Source: Streptomyces sp. BK340
GTDB taxonomy: Bacteria > Actinomycetota > Actinomycetes > Streptomycetales > Streptomycetaceae
Reading direction: 5' to 3'
Assembly (NCBI RefSeq): GCF_007827595.1
Contig: NZ_VISR01000008.1
Location: 1-64,000 of the forward strand
Length of the DNA: 64,000 bases
This document shows positions 51,392 through 59,258 of this stretch, piece after piece. The translations under genes were made by a program, and so were the position numbers. Position 1 is the stretch's first letter; each line of letters begins with the position of its first letter. The notes beneath the pieces were generated by a model. It searched no databases, was not told the DNA's origin, and was given only the letters and a program-made list of their open reading frames with translations.

Positions 51392-52614
51392 CCGGTACGC
51401 CGGAGCGGGTCGTCGTCACGGGCCGCGGCGTGGTGTCGAGCATCGGCTTCGGCGTGGCGGAGTTCGCCGAGGGGCTGCGGGCCGGCCGCAACGAGGTCGC
51501 GCCCCTCACCGCGTTCGACACGACGGGATTCGCCTACGCCAACGGATCCGAGGTCACGGGGTTCGAGCCGGCCGACTGGCTCACCCGGACCCCGGTGGAC
51601 CAGCTCGGCCGGGCGAGCGCCTTCGCCGTCGCCGCCGCCCGAATGGCTCTGGCCGAGGCGGGACTTGACGCCGCGGAGCTGCGGGACCGGCCGGGGCACA
51701 TCTCGGTCGGCACCGCCGACGGCGAGGCGCGGGACCTCGACGCGCTGGCCGCCGACACGGTCGCGCGCGGAGCCGAAACGGTCGACCCGGCGCTCGTCGA
51801 ACGCGCCGCGACCCATCGGCTGTCCGCCTCCATCGCCTGGGAGTTCGGGCTGGAGGACGTGACGCCGATGACCTTCCCGACCGCCTGCTCCGCGGGCAAC
51901 TACGCGATCGGGGACGGGCTGGACGCCATCCGCGTCAAAGACGCCGACTACGCCCTGGTCGGTGGCGTCGACGCCACCTGCCGGCGGTCGTTCGCCTCGT
52001 TCTACCGGCTGGGCATCATGTCCCCCGACCGGTGCCGCCCGTTCGACGCCGACCGCCAGGGCATCCTCAGCGGCGAAGGAGCGGGGATCCTGCTCCTGGA
52101 GAGCCTGACCTCGGCGCGGGCGCGGGGAGCGGCCATCCACGCGGAGGTGCTCGGCTACGGGCTCAACTGCGACGCCCACCACGCCTTCGCACCCGAGGAG
52201 AAGAGCATCCAGCGGTGCATGGAGGCGGCACTGCGCGACGCCGGGGTGCGGCCCGACGACGTGGACCTGATCTCGGCACACGGAACCGGCACCAAGTCCA
52301 ACGACGTGACGGAGATCCGTGCGATCAAGTCCGTCTACGGCGACCGGACGCCCCCCGTCATCTCGCTGAAGTCGATGCTCGGCCACACGATGGGCGCCTC
52401 CGCCGCGCTCGGCGCGATCGCCTCGTCGATCGCGATCAACGAGGGCTTCGTACCGCCGACGGTCAACCACCGGACGCCGGACCCGGAACTCGGCATCGAC
52501 TGCGTCCCCAACCGGTCGGTCGCCGCCGACGTGCGGATCGTGCAGAACAACGGCTTCGCCTTCGGCGGCAACAACGCCATCGTCCTGCTGGGCCGTTACG
52601 AGGAATCCCGATGA
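51388..52614 (+). CDS. Beta-ketoacyl synthase (FabF-like), KS 2
   Basis: A 408-aa ketosynthase with an intact triad: Cys167 in PTACSAGNYA, His297 in HGTGTKSND and His about 332 in LGHTMGASAAL. NGFAFGGNNAIVLL closes the fold. It differs strongly from KS 1 around the active site (ACSAG versus ACVAS), so the two probably take different acyl chains. It is coupled by ATGA to the Cys-less partner downstream, the arrangement of KS-alpha/KS-beta pairs in reducing type II PKS systems. Confidence 0.9.
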   Translation: MTGTPERVVVTGRGVVSSIGFGVAEFAEGLRAGRNEVAPLTAFDTTGFAYANGSEVTGFEPADWLTRTPVDQLGRASAFAVAAARMALAEAGLDAAELRDRPGHISVGTADGEARDLDALAADTVARGAETVDPALVERAATHRLSASIAWEFGLEDVTPMTFPTACSAGNYAIGDGLDAIRVKDADYALVGGVDATCRRSFASFYRLGIMSPDRCRPFDADRQGILSGEGAGILLLESLTSARARGAAIHAEVLGYGLNCDAHHAFAPEEKSIQRCMEAALRDAGVRPDDVDLISAHGTGTKSNDVTEIRAIKSVYGDRTPPVISLKSMLGHTMGASAALGAIASSIAINEGFVPPTVNHRTPDPELGIDCVPNRSVAADVRIVQNNGFAFGGNNAIVLLGRYEESR

Positions 52615-53591
52615 TCATCACCGCTTGGTCGGCCCTGTCCCCGTACGGCACCGACGACCAGGACTTCGCGCAGGGCACCGTGACGGGCCGGCCGCTTCCC
52701 GACGGCACCCGGCCGGTGCCGGACTTCGAACCGCGCGAGTTCCTCGGGCAGCAGGGCACCCGTGCCATGAGCCGCGCCACGGCCCTGTCCGTCGCGACCT
52801 CCGCCCGGCTGCTCACCGAGGACGACGACCGTGAGCGCACCGGGCTGGTGCTGGGCACGACGAACGGCAGCGCGCAGAACATCCTGGACGTCAACCGCGC
52901 CTCGCTGCTGCGCGGCAAGCCGTACCACATCCAGCCGTCGGTCATCCAGAACGCTGCCATGAACAGCGTCGCGAGCCAGACCGCGATCTGGCACGGGCTC
53001 AGAGGACCCAACGCCACGCTCGCCGGGGGCCGGTCCACCGGGTTGTCGGCCCTCGGCTACTGCCGGCGGCTGCTGCTGACGGGCCGTGCCGACACCCTCC
53101 TCGCGGGCGCCGCCGAGGAACTCACCGAAGCGCGCACGTGGGTCGGTGACGGCACCGCCCCGCTGGCGGAGGGCTGCGCCATGGTCCGTCTGGAGCGCAG
53201 CGCCCCCGACGGCCTGGCAGAGGTGCTCGCCGTCGCCTCGGTGGTGGCCATGGACGGCGACATCGGCTCGGCCGTGGTCAAGGCCGCGAACCGGGTACTG
53301 ACCCGTACCTCGCCCGACCGGGTGTGGGCCGTCGTCGGTTCGGGAACGACGGACGACGCGGAGGCCAAGGCCCTGGCCACGGTGTGCCCCGAGGCGACGG
53401 TCCTGCCGCCGCTGACGGAAACCCTCGGCCAGGTCCATGCCGCCTCAGGTCCCTTCCAGCTGGCGGCCGTTCTGAGCCACGCCGCCGCCTCGGCGCCGGC
53501 CGACCGGTTCGCACTGCTGACCTCGGCCGAACCCCAGGGCATCGTGGCCGCCGCCGTCCTCCGATTCAAGGGAGAAACCGTTGTCGTTTGA
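52611..53591 (+). CDS. Cys-less KS-like chain-length factor
   Basis: A 326-aa KS-beta/CLF-like protein. At the position of the active-site Cys it has LAGGRSTGLS (about residue 139), so it cannot condense and probably pairs with KS 2 to set chain length. TNGSAQNILDVNRASLLRG and QVHAASGPFQLAAVL align with other KS folds, although the protein is about 80 residues shorter than a full KS. Its stop lies 11 bases inside the next gene. Confidence 0.8.
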   Translation: MIITAWSALSPYGTDDQDFAQGTVTGRPLPDGTRPVPDFEPREFLGQQGTRAMSRATALSVATSARLLTEDDDRERTGLVLGTTNGSAQNILDVNRASLLRGKPYHIQPSVIQNAAMNSVASQTAIWHGLRGPNATLAGGRSTGLSALGYCRRLLLTGRADTLLAGAAEELTEARTWVGDGTAPLAEGCAMVRLERSAPDGLAEVLAVASVVAMDGDIGSAVVKAANRVLTRTSPDRVWAVVGSGTTDDAEAKALATVCPEATVLPPLTETLGQVHAASGPFQLAAVLSHAAASAPADRFALLTSAEPQGIVAAAVLRFKGETVVV

Positions 53592-54390
53592 GACCGCCTT
53601 CGCCGTCACCCCGTCGAGCTCGGGCTTCCGGGGCACGGTCGGCGAGGAATGGATGTTCGCGGGCCGTGTCTTCGGCGGCTGTGTGGCGGCGTTCGCCAGC
53701 GAGGTCGCCCGGGCCGCCGCACCGCATCTCGTCCTCGGCGGAATCCAGGGCTCCTATCCGCGGGCGGCCTCGCCCGGCCCCATCGAAGGCCGCGTCGAGA
53801 CCATCCGGAAGGGCCGGAGCACGGAGTTGGTCCGCGTCGACCTGACCCAGGGCGACGAACTCGTCTTCACCGCCCAGGCCTGGCTGCTCGATGGCGCCCT
53901 GGTGCCGGCCGACCGGTCGGCCACCGACGTCGAACCCCCGGAATCGGCCGCCCCGGTGACGTGGCTGGAGGACGAGGTCACCTTCTTCAAGAACCTCGAG
54001 GTCCGGGCGATCGACTACCCGCTCACCCCGGCCGGGCTCGGCGACGGCGTCCCCCGGTGCGAGGTCTGGGTCAGGGGCCGCCCGGACCTGATCGGCGAGG
54101 CGACCCACGGGGCGGCCGTCGACCTGCTGCTCTTCGACAGCTTCCTGCTGGAGTGCGTGTTCCGCAGCGAGGGAGTCGGCACCGTCCAGCCGATCACCCT
54201 GGACCTGGGCGTCCGCTGGACCCGGCACGTCCCCATCCAGGCGTGGCGCCGCCTCACCACGGAGGCGACCATCACCGACGGCATCGCGCTGGCCGAGGGC
54301 ACCAACCGGACCGCGGAGGGGGCCGTCCTGTCCACGGCCACCACGCTCGGCAGGCTGCTCCGGCGCGCCGGCACCGAGGCAGGGAAGTGA
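53581..54390 (+). CDS. Double hot-dog acyl thioesterase-like protein
   Basis: A 269-aa TesB-like double hot-dog protein. The N-terminal half has FRGTVGEEWMFAGRVFGGCV and a helix that packs in the hot-dog, and the C-terminal half has RPDLIGEATHGAAVDLLLFD. Family members hydrolyse acyl-CoA or acyl-carrier. Because no separate dehydratase is present in the cluster, it might instead act as the dehydratase, which uses the same fold (speculative). The start is TTG at 53581 with AAGGGAGAAACC upstream, overlapping the CLF stop by 11 bases, and it appears to be the last cluster gene. Confidence 0.72.
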   Translation: MSFETAFAVTPSSSGFRGTVGEEWMFAGRVFGGCVAAFASEVARAAAPHLVLGGIQGSYPRAASPGPIEGRVETIRKGRSTELVRVDLTQGDELVFTAQAWLLDGALVPADRSATDVEPPESAAPVTWLEDEVTFFKNLEVRAIDYPLTPAGLGDGVPRCEVWVRGRPDLIGEATHGAAVDLLLFDSFLLECVFRSEGVGTVQPITLDLGVRWTRHVPIQAWRRLTTEATITDGIALAEGTNRTAEGAVLSTATTLGRLLRRAGTEAGK

Positions 54391-54421
54391 CGGCCGGCGG
54401 GAAAGGCGATCTGATACCGGT

Positions 54422-55339
54422 ATGAAGGTGCGCATCGGCGTGGGGAACGTCCCCGAGCGCGGTACGCCGCCCGGCGATCCCGACCTGGCCCGTCTGGTGA
54501 CCGAGCTGGAGTCGCACGGGGTCGACTCGGTGTGGCTGTCCGACCTGGTCTCCGCGCCGGGCGTGGTCGATCCGCTGGTCGGCGTCGGCTACGCCGCGGG
54601 TCTCACCGAGCGGCTGAAGCTGGGCATGAGCGTGGTCGTCCTGCCCGGCCGCAACCCGGCGGTGCTCGCGGCGCAGCTGGCGAGCCTGGCCGCGCTCGCC
54701 CCGCGCCGCGTCCTGCCCGTCTTCGGCGTCCGCCCCGCCCGGCGTGCCGACCGGACGGTGTTCCCCGTGCCGGACGGGCGGCGCGCCGAGGTGTTCGAGG
54801 AGGCACTGGGCGTGGTGCGAGCCCTGCTGACCGAGCCGGTCGTCACCCACCACGGCCGGTACTTCCACCTGGACGGGGCCTCGGTCGCCCCGCTGCCCGT
54901 ACGCCCGCTGGACCTGTGGCTCAGCGGCCGGGTCCCGGCCGCCCTGGACCGGGTCGGCCGGCTCGGTGACGGCTGGCTCGGCAGCAACATCACCCCGGCC
55001 GAGGCCGAAGGCTGCCGGGCCCGGATCGTGCGCGCCGCCGGCCGCGCGGACCGCACGATCGAGGAGGACCACTACGGCACCTACCTGACGATCGTTCAGG
55101 ACGACGCCGACGAGCACGACGTGGACGCACTGCTGGCCCGGCTGCGCCAGGACCGCCCCGACGTCGCCGACCCGCGCACCCTGCTGTGCTGGGGCTGGGC
55201 CGACGCCCGCGAGCACCTGCGCCGGCTCACCGACGCCGGCCTGTCGAAGTTCGTGGTGCGCCCCGCGGGCCCGGTGGCCTCGCGCCGCGCCTTCGTCGAG
55301 GCGTTCACCACCGAGCTGATGCCCCTCGAGAACCGCTGA
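54422..55339 (+). CDS. LLM-class (luciferase-like) F420/FMN-dependent oxidoreductase
   Basis: A 305-aa TIM-barrel oxidoreductase of the luciferase-like family. It opens VRIGVGNVPE and has VDSVWLSDLVSAPGVVDPLV, LKLGMSVVVLPGRNPAVLAA and HHGRYFHLDGASVAPLP. Most actinobacterial members use F420. It starts 31 bases after the last cluster gene, so it could be an additional tailoring enzyme, but similar proteins are common housekeeping genes of unknown role. ATG at 54422 lacks a clear ribosome site, which leaves the cluster border open. Confidence 0.75.
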   Translation: MKVRIGVGNVPERGTPPGDPDLARLVTELESHGVDSVWLSDLVSAPGVVDPLVGVGYAAGLTERLKLGMSVVVLPGRNPAVLAAQLASLAALAPRRVLPVFGVRPARRADRTVFPVPDGRRAEVFEEALGVVRALLTEPVVTHHGRYFHLDGASVAPLPVRPLDLWLSGRVPAALDRVGRLGDGWLGSNITPAEAEGCRARIVRAAGRADRTIEEDHYGTYLTIVQDDADEHDVDALLARLRQDRPDVADPRTLLCWGWADAREHLRRLTDAGLSKFVVRPAGPVASRRAFVEAFTTELMPLENR

Positions 55340-55359
55340 CCGCAGCCGCCCGCCGGGCT

Positions 55360-55632
55360 TCAGGCAGAGGCCCCGGAGGCGGCTGCGCGCAGCGGGCCGA
55401 GCGCTCCCGCCCAGGCCGGCAACTCGTCGACCAGGCCGTGCAGTTCCGCCGTCCGCAGCTCCCGCGGCCCGAACTCGGTGAAGTTCACGAAGTCCTCGCG
55501 CAGCGACAGCGCCACCTGCGGCCCGATGTCCGCCATCCGCAGCGCCCCCGCCTGCGCGCGCAGCTTCTGCACCGCCATGACCGCGCCGTAAAGGCCGTAG
55601 CCGACCTTCTGGTGAGTGGTGGACTCGTTCAC
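55360..55632 (-). CDS. Small conserved hypothetical protein
   Basis: A 90-aa soluble protein without recognised motifs. The N-terminal half (VGYGLYGAVMAVQKLRAQAG) is amphipathic and could bind membranes peripherally; the rest is helical. GTG at 55632 follows AGGAG on the minus strand, which supports a real gene. It is followed by convergent transcription from the LLM gene. Confidence 0.6.
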   Translation of the reverse strand: MNESTTHQKVGYGLYGAVMAVQKLRAQAGALRMADIGPQVALSLREDFVNFTEFGPRELRTAELHGLVDELPAWAGALGPLRAAASGASA

Positions 55633-55732
55633 GATCCAGCTCCTGTCCGGGTGAGACTGTGTCCGCTACCCGTGACGAGACAGCCGGTCCGTCTGTGACA
55701 TGGCGGACGGCGCCGAGCGAGGACCGGGGGCT

Positions 55733-56875
55733 CTAGAGCCAGTCCCGCCGCTTGAAGATGACGTACAGGCTGACGCAGACGACCCCCATCAACCCGATCG
55801 CGAAGGGGTATCCGAACGCCCAGTGCAGCTCCGGCATGCGGGAGAAGTTCATCCCGTAGATCGTCCCGACCAGCGTCGGAGCGAACAGAATGGCCGCCCA
55901 CGACGAGATCTTCTTGACCTCTTCGTTCTGCTCGAACCCCGCCTCCGCCAGCGCTCGCATCTCCGCGTTCTGCTGCTGGGTCACCAGGGTCGCGTTGACG
56001 GTCAGGATCTCGGTGAGGGCCTGGCGGAAGCCGTCGACGCGTTCGCTGGTGTGGGTGACGTGGTCGGCGACGTCACGGAGGTAGCGCTGGAGTTCCTCGT
56101 CCGTCTCGTACTTGGCGAAACCCGCCATCAGACCGTGCAGCATGCCGACCAGCGGGCGGGTGGCGCGCTGGAACTCGACCATCTCGCGGGAGAGTTCGTA
56201 GATGCGGCGGGAGACCTCGGGGTCGCCGCGGAACACCTCCGTCTCGATCTCGTCGATGTCGTTCTGGACGCCGGAGACGACCGGCGCGTAGCCGTCGACC
56301 ACCGCGTCGAGGATCGCGTACAGGACCGCCTCGGGGCCCAGCTTCAGCAGCTCGGGGGAGTCCTCCATGCGGCGGCGGACCGCGGACAGGTCGGGGGCCG
56401 CGCCGTGCCGGACGGTGATGACGAAGTCGGGGCCGACGAACACGTGCAGCTCGCCGAAGTCGACCTCCTCCGGCGCGTCCAGGTAGCGGGCGGCACGCAG
56501 GACGACGAAGAGTGTGTCGCCGTAGCGCTCCAGCTTCGGGCGCTGGTGGGCCTCCATCGCGTCCTCGACGGCGAGCGGGTGCAGATCGAACTCGGCGGCC
56601 AGGGAGAGGAGTTCTTTCGCCGTGGGCCGGGCGAGTCCGATCCAGGCCATGCCCGCGGGCTGTTCGCGCAGCTCGCGGAAGGTCTCGGCGAGCGTGGCGG
56701 GGGAGGAGACCCGTACGCCGTCCCGGTACAGCGCCGCCTGGACGACACTGACCGGCTCGGCCGGCTCCGAGGGCTCCGGGGCGGCCGTCGTGGTCTCGGC
56801 GGAGGGGGCCGCGGTGACGGCACGGCGCCAGACGGACCTGCGGCCGCCGTTCTTGCCGCCTGGGCGCTCGGACAT
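55733..56875 (-). CDS. corA: CorA-type magnesium/cobalt transporter
   Basis: A 380-aa CorA channel. A large N-terminal cytoplasmic domain has VRHGAAPDLSAVRRRMEDSP and long helices. Two C-terminal TM segments (about 315-335 and 350-370) flank the signature YGMNF. The C-terminus ends in basic FKRRDWL. It forms a pentamer for Mg2+ uptake. ATG at 56875 follows GGAGAGG. There are no linked metal genes. Confidence 0.9.
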   Translation of the reverse strand: MSERPGGKNGGRRSVWRRAVTAAPSAETTTAAPEPSEPAEPVSVVQAALYRDGVRVSSPATLAETFRELREQPAGMAWIGLARPTAKELLSLAAEFDLHPLAVEDAMEAHQRPKLERYGDTLFVVLRAARYLDAPEEVDFGELHVFVGPDFVITVRHGAAPDLSAVRRRMEDSPELLKLGPEAVLYAILDAVVDGYAPVVSGVQNDIDEIETEVFRGDPEVSRRIYELSREMVEFQRATRPLVGMLHGLMAGFAKYETDEELQRYLRDVADHVTHTSERVDGFRQALTEILTVNATLVTQQQNAEMRALAEAGFEQNEEVKKISSWAAILFAPTLVGTIYGMNFSRMPELHWAFGYPFAIGLMGVVCVSLYVIFKRRDWL

Positions 56876-57031
56876 CGGCCGGCCTCTCCGTCGAGCCTGC
56901 GTACGGCGTGATCACGAAGTGGAATACGGGCAGGATAGCCGCGGTCTCCGGGTCCGGGTGCCCGGATCCGGTCCAGGGTTCGGTGAGAGTCGCGGACAGA
57001 AGGTGTCCGCAACCGGCGCTAGCGTGCGGGC

Positions 57032-58141
57032 ATGACGAAGAGCAGCGCGGCGCCGGCTCCCCTCCTGGACGCCCGGGCCCTGAACCGTGCCACCCTCGGC
57101 CGGCAGCTCCTGCTGCGCCGCTCCCCGCTGTCCGCCGCGGACGCCGTACGGCACCTCGTCGGCCTGCAGGCGCAGAACGTCGGGCCCCCGTACTACGCCC
57201 TCGCCGCCCGCCTCGAAGGATTCGCCCCCGAGCAGCTGTCCGCGCTCCTCGCCGACCGCGAGGCCGTCCGGATCGTCACCCTGCGGTCCACCATCCACAC
57301 CCACACCGCCGAGGACTGCCTGACCCTCCGCCCGCTCGTCCAGCCCGCCCGGGACCGGGAGCTGACGAACTTCCGCAAGGGCCTCGCCGGAGTCGACCTC
57401 GACCGGCTGGCCGCCCTCGCCCGGGAGCTGGTCGAGACCGAGCCGCGGACCATGGCCCAGCTGCGCGAGGCGCTCGGCGCCGAGTGGCCGGAGGCCGACC
57501 CGCAGTCCCTCGGTGTCGCCGCCCGCTGCCGGCTGCCCCTGGTCCAGGTGACCCCGCGCGGTCTGTGGGGCCGCAGCGGACAGGTGGCGCTGACGACGGC
57601 CGAGCACTGGCTGGGCCGCCCGGCCGAGCCGGCCCCCGCCGCCGACACCGTGGTCCTGCGCTACCTCGCCGCGTTCGGCCCCGCCTCCGTCAAGGACATG
57701 CAGACCTGGGCCGGACTCACCCGGCTCAAGGACGTCTTCGCACGCCTGCGCCCGAGGCTCCTCACCTTCCGGGACCCCAACGGAGTCGAACTGTTCGACC
57801 TGCCCGACGCGCCCCGCCCCGACCCCGACACCCCGGCCCCGCCCCGCTTCCTGCCCGAGTTCGACAACCTGCTCCTCTCCCACGCGGACCGCACCCGTGT
57901 CATACCCCCCGAGTACTGGGGCCGCAGCTGGCAGGGCAACCGGGCCTGCCGCACCCTCCTCGTCGACGGCTTCCTGGCCGGCCTGTGGAAGACGGACGGC
58001 GACGCCCTGGTCATCGAGCCCTTCGGTGAGCTGACGAAGGCCCAGCGGGAGGACGTGACCGCGGAGGGTGCCCGGATGCTGGCGACGATGCACCCCGGGA
58101 CGTCGTACGACATCCGGTTCGGCACCGTCGTACGACGCTGA
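57032..58141 (+). CDS. HTH_42/AlkZ-like winged-helix protein (possible DNA glycosylase)
   Basis: A 369-aa protein of the winged-helix HTH_42 family. It has LRRSPLSAADAVRHLVGLQAQ, where QAQ (about residues 46-48) matches the catalytic QxQ motif of AlkZ-type interstrand-crosslink glycosylases. VTLRSTIHTHTAEDC and FLPEFDNLLLSHADRTRV are further family motifs. In Streptomyces, AlkZ-like proteins protect against genotoxic products such as azinomycin, but many are uncharacterised chromosomal paralogues. There is no sign of a DNA-damaging product in the nearby cluster. A strong hairpin follows the gene. Confidence 0.78.
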   Translation: MTKSSAAPAPLLDARALNRATLGRQLLLRRSPLSAADAVRHLVGLQAQNVGPPYYALAARLEGFAPEQLSALLADREAVRIVTLRSTIHTHTAEDCLTLRPLVQPARDRELTNFRKGLAGVDLDRLAALARELVETEPRTMAQLREALGAEWPEADPQSLGVAARCRLPLVQVTPRGLWGRSGQVALTTAEHWLGRPAEPAPAADTVVLRYLAAFGPASVKDMQTWAGLTRLKDVFARLRPRLLTFRDPNGVELFDLPDAPRPDPDTPAPPRFLPEFDNLLLSHADRTRVIPPEYWGRSWQGNRACRTLLVDGFLAGLWKTDGDALVIEPFGELTKAQREDVTAEGARMLATMHPGTSYDIRFGTVVRR

Positions 58142-58180
58142 ATCGCCCCCCGGACGTCTCAGCGCCGTACGCGCGTGGAG

Positions 58181-58223
58181 AGGGGGCGTTGCGGGCCGCT
58201 CGTGGTGGCCCGCAACGCCCCCT
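58181..58223. terminator. Bidirectional hairpin terminator
   Basis: A perfect 17-bp stem (58181-58197 with 58207-58223) and a 9-base loop lie between the convergent HTH_42 and trypsin genes. Confidence 0.85.
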
Positions 58224-58263
58224 GGTATCTACCTGAGGGATGCTCAGGTGTGCTGCTTCCGGG

Positions 58264-59055
58264 TCACGAGTTGACCTGCGTGGTCACGAGGTTCGAGAAG
58301 GTGGTCAGCCGGGTGTACACACCCGGGTAACCCGCCTCCGCGCACCCCTCGCCCCAGGAAGTGATCCCTGCCAGGACGCCCCCGATGAGCAGGGGACCGC
58401 CGCTGTCGCCCTGGCAGGTGTCTACGCCACCGGACGTGTATCCGGCGCAAACCATGTCGGACTGGACGAAGTCCGAACCGTAGGAGCTCTTGCAGCTGGA
58501 GTCGGACACGATCGGGACGGTCGCGGTCCGCAGCTGGTTGGAGGAGCTGCCGTTCTCCGAGGTGGTGCCCCAGCCGAGGATGCGGGCCGTGGTGCCGGCC
58601 GCGTACACGCTCGTCTGGGACGAGGAGACGTACTTCGCCGCGGTGTACGGCATCGACGTCGAGAGGGTCAGGACGGCCACGTCGTCGCCGTTGGTGGCGT
58701 CGCTGTAGTCCGGGTTGATCCAGATCTTGCTCACCCGGCTGACCGTGCCGTTGGTGCCGTTCAGGTAGGTCCGGCCGCCGACCACACGGACACTGCTGGT
58801 CGACTCGCCGACCATGCAGTGCGCGGCCGTCACGACCTTCTTGGCGGCCACCAGGGTGCCGCCGCAGAACTGGTTGCCGGACGCGTCCGTGATCTGCATC
58901 GTGAAGGGGTACGCCGTGGTGGTGGTGGTCGTACCGCCCACGATGGGCTGGGGTGCGGCGCTCGCCGTGGGGGAGGCGATCAGCGCGGTCACCGCGGCGG
59001 CGGCGGTGGCCACCAGGCTCGCGGCGGTCTGTCTGGCACGTCTTGACCCGAACAT
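58264..59055 (-). CDS. Secreted trypsin-like serine protease
   Basis: A 263-aa S1 protease of the Streptomyces trypsin type. The signal peptide covers about 1-33 (ending ASPTASA), a short pro-segment APQP is followed by the mature N-terminus IVGG. The triad is His in TAAHC, Asp in GDDVAVLTL and Ser in GDSGGP. Asp six residues before the Ser (DTCQGDSGGP) gives Arg/Lys specificity. Six Cys fit three disulfides. It is exported. The upstream region carries an unusual palindrome flanked by TGAGGGAA repeats, and the LAL regulator gene lies just beyond it. Confidence 0.92.
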   Translation of the reverse strand: MFGSRRARQTAASLVATAAAAVTALIASPTASAAPQPIVGGTTTTTTAYPFTMQITDASGNQFCGGTLVAAKKVVTAAHCMVGESTSSVRVVGGRTYLNGTNGTVSRVSKIWINPDYSDATNGDDVAVLTLSTSMPYTAAKYVSSSQTSVYAAGTTARILGWGTTSENGSSSNQLRTATVPIVSDSSCKSSYGSDFVQSDMVCAGYTSGGVDTCQGDSGGPLLIGGVLAGITSWGEGCAEAGYPGVYTRLTTFSNLVTTQVNS

Positions 59056-59190
59056 GAGTCTCCTCAGTGGGGGTTGCCGGTGGGGGGTCGCGCGGGTGGG
59101 GGTTATGCACGGGGGTCGCGGGACCGACCCCCGTGTGCCCGGGCGAGCGGCACGCCCTTTACGCTAGGACCCGGAGCCCTCGGCTCCCAA

Positions 59191-59228
59191 TGAGGGAACC
59201 CCCTAGGGGGTTGGGTGAGGGAAAACCC
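59191..59228. promoter_or_regulatory. Palindrome and direct repeats upstream of the trypsin gene
   Basis: AACCCCCTAGGGGGTT (59197-59212) is a perfect 16-bp palindrome. It is flanked by TGAGGGAA at 59191-59198 and 59216-59223. It lies about 140 bases upstream of the trypsin start and just after the LAL stop, so it may be an operator of the trypsin gene or a small terminator for LAL. Confidence 0.5.
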
Positions 59229-59258
59229 TCGGTCCGGATCAGTTAACCTGGCGAGCCG

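Noticed and set aside
54414..54423. ATACCGGTAT palindrome over the LLM start codon
   Set aside because: Only 10 bp and overlapping the ATG; chance occurrence is likely, so not listed as an operator.
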